Assembly: GCF_024323335.1 (NCBI RefSeq)
Contig: NC_066585.1
Location: forward strand, 85,362,614-85,426,613
Direction: 5' to 3'
From: Lathyrus oleraceus
Lineage: Eukaryota; Streptophyta; Magnoliopsida; Fabales; Fabaceae
Length of the DNA: 64,000 bases
Shown here: positions 58,611-64,000 of the stretch, in pieces
Layout of the letters: each line of letters starts with the position of its first letter
How positions within the stretch are numbered: the stretch's first letter is position 1
Notes under the pieces: model-generated
Told to the model about the DNA's origin: nothing
Database searches by the model: none
What the model saw: the letters and a program-made list of their open reading frames with translations, nothing else
Position numbers and translations under genes: made by a program

Positions 58611-58865
58611 GGAAGAAGGATGGAAAGTGTTACCGTAAGTCAGGATTAAGACCTGGCGGCTGATACCATGTTAAACTGATATAAAACTTTCATATTATTT
58701 CAATCGTATATTACAAGGAGGGAATAGGTTATATTTATATACACAGAAAACCTATTTCTAATTATAACTAAATCAGAATAATTATAGCCAAATCATGGTA
58801 ATTAACAATTAATAACTATATTCCTATTATAGTTCCTAAAATCTTGTTGACAGCTAACGCCAACA

Positions 58866-60029
58866 TTATCTTTGTCTATCAATTGTGGTATTTTTAATTG
58901 CACTATGAGTAGCTAAGCTCATCTAGGTTAGGTTGTGTTATGATGAACCTATTTCTATATTGTTGGATTCTGTGTTGATTTGATCATTGTATGAACCTAT
59001 TGATCTATAATCTTATTCAATTGCTTCTTGTTCGTAATACTTTTTATGTGAGACACTATTTTAATCTAATTTTAGGCACATAGGGAATACTGACCATTAG
59101 TCTATGCATGAACCTAGAGAAATTGTTGTACTTACACTGGTTTAATATGGATAGAAGGCCCCGAGTAGTTGCATAGAGAATTAACCAACCCATATTATCC
59201 CACAATACCTAGGCCTGCCTCTTCATCTCTTTTTGTGTCCTTTTCATTCAGGCGCAATCACATTAAGCCCGTTATCCATACATTCTTCATAGTAGAGTGG
59301 CCTGTTAGTGATTATGATCTGAGCATGGGTTTTCTGGCACATAAATATGTGTAAAGCCTTTTATTGGACCCAACTGAAGTTGTGGGGGATCGGATCGTAA
59401 TCCGTCCTACTGAGTTCAGTGCCAGATACCTCTGAACCAACCAACAGTGGGTACTGCTTTTGTTTTTCTTTTTGTAGCAATTTTTTTTTACAATCCTTTG
59501 GTTTAAATGACTTTGTGAGGGTCACCTATACCGGAGTTACCTTTTTGCTTTCTTTTATTTTTTGTTTTTCTGGATCATTCACTTATTTGCATCGGTCCCC
59601 CACGTAGAGGATGCGTAGGCCGGAGCTGACTGCTGAGATAAACTACTGAGGACTTATAAGGAAATGATGATTAAGGCCATGGTATATGGGGTTTCGGGAG
59701 TGGTTCCTATATTTACAAAGTCTATGGTGCTAAAATAGATACTGATGTTTCGCAAAGTTCTCCCAAGTCACCGCATCCTTACTCAAAACATGTCTTTAAA
59801 ACCTGAAATCTTTCGGAATGACACTGTTTTCTTTTGCAAAATTTTTTTGGTGGGGCTAAAGGTATGGGGAGATAGGATTGTACTAAAGATTTTACTATAT
59901 TCGGTGACTCGTCAGACTCATGCATTATACTAAAAAGCAAAATAAACAACTAAAAGGGAAATTAAACAACTAAAAGGAAATAAACAATCTAAAAACAGCA
60001 AATAAAACTGAAAATAAAAGGAAAACGAT
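58866..60029. other. LTR-like continuation and unassigned repeat sequence
   Basis: From 58866 to about 59190 this continues the LTR-like segment of 46590-47022. Beyond that, to about 60029, no element could be named. Open stretches such as HIKPVIHTFFIVEWPVSDYD near 59250-59330 look like decayed coding sequence but match nothing I recognise. On the - strand the last part (about 60045-60075) reads GACAATGTTCGATTTAAGTG then TGGGAGGAG, like the region between the envelope-position ORF and 3' LTR of Athila elements. Confidence 0.45.
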
Positions 60030-60270
60030 AAATGCTCCTCCCACACTTAAATCGAACATTGTCCCCAATGTTTCGAAATAAGATAAGGAAGGGTTACCTG
60101 GCAACCTATTGCTGACCACTAGTGCCCTTGCCATCCTGAGGTGGACGACGGGATCGGGTACGACGACAGTCTCTCTGATCCATCCTCGCCTGCAGGGCAT
60201 CCTGAGCGGTCCTCACGTCTCGAAGGTGACCTAAAATGGTACCCTGAGTGTTTTCGACGAGTGCCATGTG

Positions 60271-61563
60271 TTACTGGTGGTAGTGTTGTTGACGGGCTTG
60301 CGTATTTGTTATCGCAAGCATAGACTGTAGAACAGTTTCGTAGGACCTGTCTGTCCTCCGCTGCGACTCTTGCATAAAGCTCATGTTGTCCGCCATTTGT
60401 TGCTGGATGGTAGAGAGTAGGTCATCTCGCCTCTGCTCTCTAGCCATGTGGTCTCGCCACATCTCCTCTGTAATATAGAAGCCAGGAGTGGTACCTGCAG
60501 AAGAAGAAGATGGTGCGGTGTGTGGTAGTGAAGGATGATGGGGGGATACATGGGGTACGAGAGATCTCTCTCTCCGATCATATTCATCATCAGTATCTGG
60601 TCCCGCCTCATCAGGAATGTTAGGAGGAAGAGGACCCAAAACAGGTGGAGCATCTAAATCGTAGGTCCAATTCCTCTCATCACGTATATCTGCACGTCTA
60701 GTGCAAGGTAGGACAATAGATGGGACGGCTACACCATGAACCATAAGTGTATAACCTCCTTCTCTCCTTGAACGACACAATTTCATGTCTCTCAGAAATT
60801 TTAAGTTAATTGTGCGAGGAGGTAAGGGGTCTAGGGTAGCCATCTCATTGTTCAGGTTAAGTGCCCGAGCAATAGACGTAATCAATCCACCAAAAGAAAT
60901 CGGTCCCGCCTTATTCAGAGTTAAAATCATATGGGCGAGCATGAACGGAACCGAATTAATTCTCCTATTTGTGAGGCTTCCTTGAAAATATAGAAGCTCT
61001 CTAGCGTTAACCTTATTTGGATTCTCCCGGCCAAAAGTAGTGCATGTCAACAGATATCTAAAAACTCTGATGGTCGGGTTATGGATAGTTGAGGCAAGAA
61101 CTCCTTCAAAAGAGTTTATGGAAGTGTTTGATAAACGCTCCCAGAAGGAAAATACCTCAACAGACCATTCAGAATCCAAAGGGGCCTCACAAATAACACC
61201 TTCCCCATGAGGGATCCCTAACAGGCTGGCTAGTTCATCGGTACTGAATTGGTATTCAACAACAAACATTCTAAATTTGACAGTACCGACTGTGCTAGCA
61301 GTGTTAGGGTTGACAATATAAATTAAGGAGCTTAAAAATTCGATTGTCAACCGCTCATAGGTGGGTTCTTTGTTTGTAAATAAATTATGCAAACCTAAGT
61401 TGTCTAATAAATGAAAAACGCTATGGTAGATACCTAAAGTATAGAGACAGTTTTCGTCAACATACCTTGTCGGGAGGATTTCTCGATTTTGCAACCGTTC
61501 AATGATTTTTCTTTGTCTCTCCCCCGGTTTCCCTCCTCGAAGAATGAATTCGTTGAACTCCAT
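60271..61563 (-). CDS. ATHILA-ORF1-like protein, second copy (430 residues)
   Basis: An uninterrupted frame starts MEFNEFILRGGKPGERQRKI. Its first two thirds match the ATHILA ORF1 pattern: LTIEFLSSLIYIVNP, then VKFRMFVVEYQFSTDELASL followed by LGIPHGE (PMD-like motif), then HNPTIRVFRYLLTCTTFGRE and ARELLYFQG. The last third is low-complexity and acidic (DEAGPDTDDEYDRRE), then a Gln/Arg-rich helical tail. It shares its layout with 62214-63446 but is clearly diverged. Biochemical role unknown; no signal peptide or obvious membrane segment is seen, so an envelope role is not supported by sequence. Confidence 0.75.
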   Translation of the reverse strand: MEFNEFILRGGKPGERQRKIIERLQNREILPTRYVDENCLYTLGIYHSVFHLLDNLGLHNLFTNKEPTYERLTIEFLSSLIYIVNPNTASTVGTVKFRMFVVEYQFSTDELASLLGIPHGEGVICEAPLDSEWSVEVFSFWERLSNTSINSFEGVLASTIHNPTIRVFRYLLTCTTFGRENPNKVNARELLYFQGSLTNRRINSVPFMLAHMILTLNKAGPISFGGLITSIARALNLNNEMATLDPLPPRTINLKFLRDMKLCRSRREGGYTLMVHGVAVPSIVLPCTRRADIRDERNWTYDLDAPPVLGPLPPNIPDEAGPDTDDEYDRRERSLVPHVSPHHPSLPHTAPSSSSAGTTPGFYITEEMWRDHMAREQRRDDLLSTIQQQMADNMSFMQESQRRTDRSYETVLQSMLAITNTQARQQHYHQ

Positions 61564-62213
61564 TTGAATGCTCTTGAAAAGTGGATGAAGAAGATGAAGT
61601 GGTTGGTGAAAAGGTTGGATTTTTACAAAATCCGGCGAATGAAATCGAAAATGGAAAGTGGATTAATGATTTGTGTGGTATGGTGGTTAGGAAAGTATGA
61701 GATTTTTGTGGGTTCAAGGACTTTTTTCCAAGGTGAAAAAATGGGTTTTGGAGGTTGTAAGTTGCAAAAATGGTGAAGAAAAGGGGTCTGGCCCGACCAT
61801 TTACAGACGCTGTGGCGGGCGCCACAGGTCCTATGGCGGGCGCCACAAGGCAAAATCTGGCTGGGCCAGATTTTGGTCCTTTGGTTTGGGCTTCTCTTGT
61901 CTTTTGGCTTTGAGGGGTCTGGATAGCATTTGTCTCGTGATTCTCCTAGTTTCTTTGACTTGCATAATTTTATAAAAGTAAAAACGAAAATAAAAAGTGA
62001 AACTGAAACAAAAACAAAAACAGAAATTAAATATAAATAAATAAATAACTGAAAAATTAAAATGCAAATAAAATAAATATAAAATATATATAGATAAAAA
62101 TAGAAATACTAATGTATAGTAGTGGTTTATATAATATTCTAAATGCGATAATATAAAATAGATAATGCAAATACGATAAATATATAAAAGAGAAATAAAA
62201 TGAAATGGTGAGA
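61564..62213. other. Non-coding spacer between the two ATHILA-like ORFs
   Basis: This is AT-rich with A/T runs (61970-62200) and a GC-rich pair GTGGCGGGCGCCAC / ATGGCGGGCGCCAC near 61810-61850. That motif also occurs in the solo LTR at 56350-56480. No gene is supported; short overlapping frames look spurious. Confidence 0.6.
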
Positions 62214-63446
62214 TCAGGTATTAGGGGTGTCGTCTGCCTGAGTGGTTCCACGGAGCACGACTATCTCCTGCCTGAGCTCTGCGATCTCCTGATATAGGCA
62301 ATCGGCTTCAGTAGCATGGGTGAGATCAGACATTCCTATCTGTAAAGTTAGGTCCGCCACTTCCTGTCTAAGCTCTGCAATCTCTCTACGGCACTCAGCA
62401 ATCTGGGTGCGTATGTCGGGTGTCTGCAATGAATGATTATTAGAGAAAACAGTGATTCTAGGAGATGGTGGTGTAGGCATGTATTCAGCAACGAGCGGCG
62501 ATCTCGGTGCCTCGACGGTCTCTCCCTGGCCCTCTAGAGCGTAACTCCAATTCGCTGGATCATGCACACTGGTCATCATAGGGTCTGGCAGTATGAAATA
62601 ATGGATAGCCTCACTGTCGACTAGCAATCGGAACTGACATGGGTGGAAAGAGGCTCTCCTCATCAATCCTCTGGTCAAACAGAAATCGATGTCCATGGTA
62701 GTGTATCCACAGTAGATCCGAAGATGTGTTAGCTTGCGAGACAGACCTAAAGCGACAGCAATCTGTGTGATGATTCCACCAACATGGATGACTCCTTCGG
62801 TGGATCTAGAGATACCGCTGAGATTATTCAATAAAAAGTTCCCACATGCTACTGGGTGAGACTGGGATGCGCAAAATAATAGGAAGATCTCCTCTTCACT
62901 CAGTAGTGTCTCTGCATCCGGTCTTCCCAAAAAGGAATGTGCTAATATCATCTGAAAATATCTGAAGGCTGGGTTATGTATGACATAAGATAACTGCGTA
63001 GATGGATCCTGGCTTCCGCCATCTGATATATCACTCCAAAACTTCTCCACCTCCTTACTCAGAAAATATCCCATAGGTGTCTCCGGGATAGCATCAGGAG
63101 TGGTCTGGAAGCCCAATAAGTCGCCGAACTCTTTCTGCCTGAAGGAGTATTCAACTCCAAAAAGTCTGAAAGCAGCATACCCATCTGGTCCAGAATATGG
63201 GTCATAGTCGAATGAACTCAGGAACTCCAAAGTCAGGTTCCTATATGTGTTACTCAAGTCATCAACAAATTCATCCCAGTGAAGCTGGTGGCTAAGGAAT
63301 CTGATACTCGGCTCGATACCCAATGCCTTCATACAGTGCTGATCAGGGTAACGTGTGGGTGCCATAGGGCGCTGATACAAAGCAATGTAGCGCTCCATCT
63401 GAGCATTGTCTCTATAGGCAACATGCATGTCTTCAAAACCTTGCAT
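62214..63446 (-). CDS. ATHILA-ORF1-like protein, first copy (about 410 residues)
   Basis: I start at the Met of MQGFEDMHVAYRDNAQMERY (63446), because the longer open frame upstream only covers the hydrophobic-looking translation of a T-rich spacer. The body has LTLEFLSSFDYDPYSG, AAFRLFGVEYSFRQKEFGDL then LGFQ (PMD-like motif), HNPAFRYFQMILAHSFLGRP and EEEIFLLFCASQSHPVACGN. The C-terminus is a probable coiled coil with two similar blocks (REIAELRQEVADLTL; QEIAELRQEIVVLRG). It follows pol after the usual Athila spacer. Confidence 0.76.
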   Translation of the reverse strand: MQGFEDMHVAYRDNAQMERYIALYQRPMAPTRYPDQHCMKALGIEPSIRFLSHQLHWDEFVDDLSNTYRNLTLEFLSSFDYDPYSGPDGYAAFRLFGVEYSFRQKEFGDLLGFQTTPDAIPETPMGYFLSKEVEKFWSDISDGGSQDPSTQLSYVIHNPAFRYFQMILAHSFLGRPDAETLLSEEEIFLLFCASQSHPVACGNFLLNNLSGISRSTEGVIHVGGIITQIAVALGLSRKLTHLRIYCGYTTMDIDFCLTRGLMRRASFHPCQFRLLVDSEAIHYFILPDPMMTSVHDPANWSYALEGQGETVEAPRSPLVAEYMPTPPSPRITVFSNNHSLQTPDIRTQIAECRREIAELRQEVADLTLQIGMSDLTHATEADCLYQEIAELRQEIVVLRGTTQADDTPNT

Positions 63447-63703
63447 CCTGTAAAAGTTAGGAAAGTGATCCTTAAAATGCAAACCATTTAAACTTTTAGT
63501 CTCTATGCAAAATATGATAAAATAAAAATAAAATAAATGTAAATAAATGCGAAAAAAAAGTAAAATGAAAAGAAAAACCACGGGTTGCCTCCCACGCAAC
63601 GCTTGTTTAACGTCATTAGCTTGACGATTAGAATTTATACACCTGTAGTTTGAGGAATTGGTGGATCAATCAGGGTGTGGCTTGAGTAGTATGCTGGAAT
63701 GTC

Positions 63704-64000
63704 TCATCCTTCGTAGAGCTTCAGTCTTTGTCCATTTACAATGAATGGACCACAGGTATCGTTCTTGATTTCTACGGCTCCTGATCTCAGAATCTTGGAT
63801 ACTTCGAAAGGACCAGTCCATCTTGAACGTAGCTTTCCAGGGAAGAGTCGTAACCTAGTGTTGAAAAGGAGAACAAAATCGCCTACATTGAAGTTTTTCT
63901 TTACTATTCTTTTGTCATGATAGGCTTTTGTCCTCTCTTTATATATTTTTGCATTTTCGTAGGCAGATTGCCTAAGCTCTTCTAATTTATGAATGTCTAG
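63704..64000 (-). CDS. Athila-like integrase C-terminus, partial
   Basis: 98 codons to a TGA at 63706-63704. Conserved Ty3/gypsy Athila integrase tail: [20 protein letters not shown], then [20 protein letters not shown], then [10 protein letters not shown], ending RLKLYEG. The rest of pol is beyond the right edge. The frame is intact here. Confidence 0.9.
   Translation of the reverse strand, partial: LDIHKLEELRQSAYENAKIYKERTKAYHDKRIVKKNFNVGDFVLLFNTRLRLFPGKLRSRWTGPFEVSKILRSGAVEIKNDTCGPFIVNGQRLKLYEG

Larger units (their letters stand above)
47028..58865 (-). mobile_element. copia-2: Ty1/copia element with short LTRs and nested insertions
   Basis: 197-bp LTRs lie at 47028-47224 and 58669-58865, with TTATC duplications at 47023-47027 and 58866-58870. 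On the - strand the primer site (58668-58655, TGGTATCAGCCGCC) touches the 5' LTR and a polypurine tract (47240-47225, TTGAGGGGGAG) precedes the 3' LTR. Coding order on the - strand is gag, protease, integrase, reverse transcriptase, RNase H. A solo LTR (49634-56680) splits the integrase. Gag, protease and integrase carry inactivating changes, so it cannot move by itself. Confidence 0.93.
60030..64000 (-). mobile_element. Athila-like Ty3/gypsy element, 3' half
   Basis: Reading on the - strand from the right edge: integrase C-terminus (64000-63704), the conserved spacer with GTTAAACAAGCG and GGGAGGCAACCC (about 63625-63585), an ATHILA-ORF1-like ORF (63446-62214), a non-coding gap, a second such ORF (61563-60271), and a G-rich tract near 60045. 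Order and motifs fit Athila-type elements, which carry an ORF after pol in the position of an envelope gene. No 3' LTR was identified. Confidence 0.78.

Noticed and set aside
60271..63446. Envelope function for the ATHILA-like ORFs
   Set aside because: Their position recalls an envelope gene, but no signal peptide, membrane anchor or fusion-type segment is visible.
1..64000. tRNA, rRNA or CRISPR-like arrays
   Set aside because: Only primer-binding complements to tRNA ends were seen. The spaced repeats at 21171-21428 and 7240-7990 lie in transposons of a plant genome and have variable spacing and no cas genes.

Overview
This window is nuclear DNA from a flowering plant, most probably a legume of the Fabeae or a close relative. 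The evidence is an intron-rich plant gene, Ogre/Tat-type LTR retrotransposons whose LTRs begin TGTCATACCCC, and several layers of transposons nested in one another. The species cannot be fixed from the sequence alone.

The one clear host gene is a callose synthase at 28227-43449 (+). I could join 42 exons into a 1921-residue reading frame that matches the CalS5 (GSL2) subgroup throughout. All introns are GT-AG except intron 6 (GC-AG) and intron 22, whose donor reads GA.

Left of the gene (1-27.5 kb) is a stack of mobile elements. The oldest visible layer is an Ogre-like LTR (about 21606-25489). Beside it lies a large Mutator-like element (MULE, 3455 to about 21605). The MULE encodes a broken FAR1/MULE transposase joined to an OTU-type cysteine peptidase on the + strand. 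On the - strand it carries an apparently intact plant-mobile-domain (PMD) gene. Three retrotransposons sit inside the MULE: Ogre-A (1-3454, in the FAR1 domain, running off the window), copia-1 (4584-17893, in a transposase intron, duplication ATATT), and Ogre-B (5066-10700, inside a copia-1 LTR, duplication CTTAC). Ogre-B is internally deleted.

Right of the gene (43.5-64 kb) is a second stack. A decayed copia reverse transcriptase (about 44720-46588) carries a hAT-type element (45487-46409, 8-bp duplication AATGTATC). Next comes an LTR-like segment split by copia-2 (47028-58865, duplication TTATC). Copia-2 holds a solo LTR (49634-56680), and that solo LTR holds an almost intact CACTA element (50016-55368, duplication AGT) with a 1074-residue TNP2-type transposase. 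The window ends in the 3' half of an Athila-like Ty3/gypsy element on the - strand: integrase C-terminus followed by two related ATHILA-ORF1-like ORFs.

Two patterns cut across these layers. Four ORFs from an Ogre element, a MULE and an Athila element share a PMD-like motif followed by a similar downstream pattern. Unrelated element families also carry arrays of short GC-rich palindromes in their non-coding ends. I found no tRNA, rRNA or CRISPR features.
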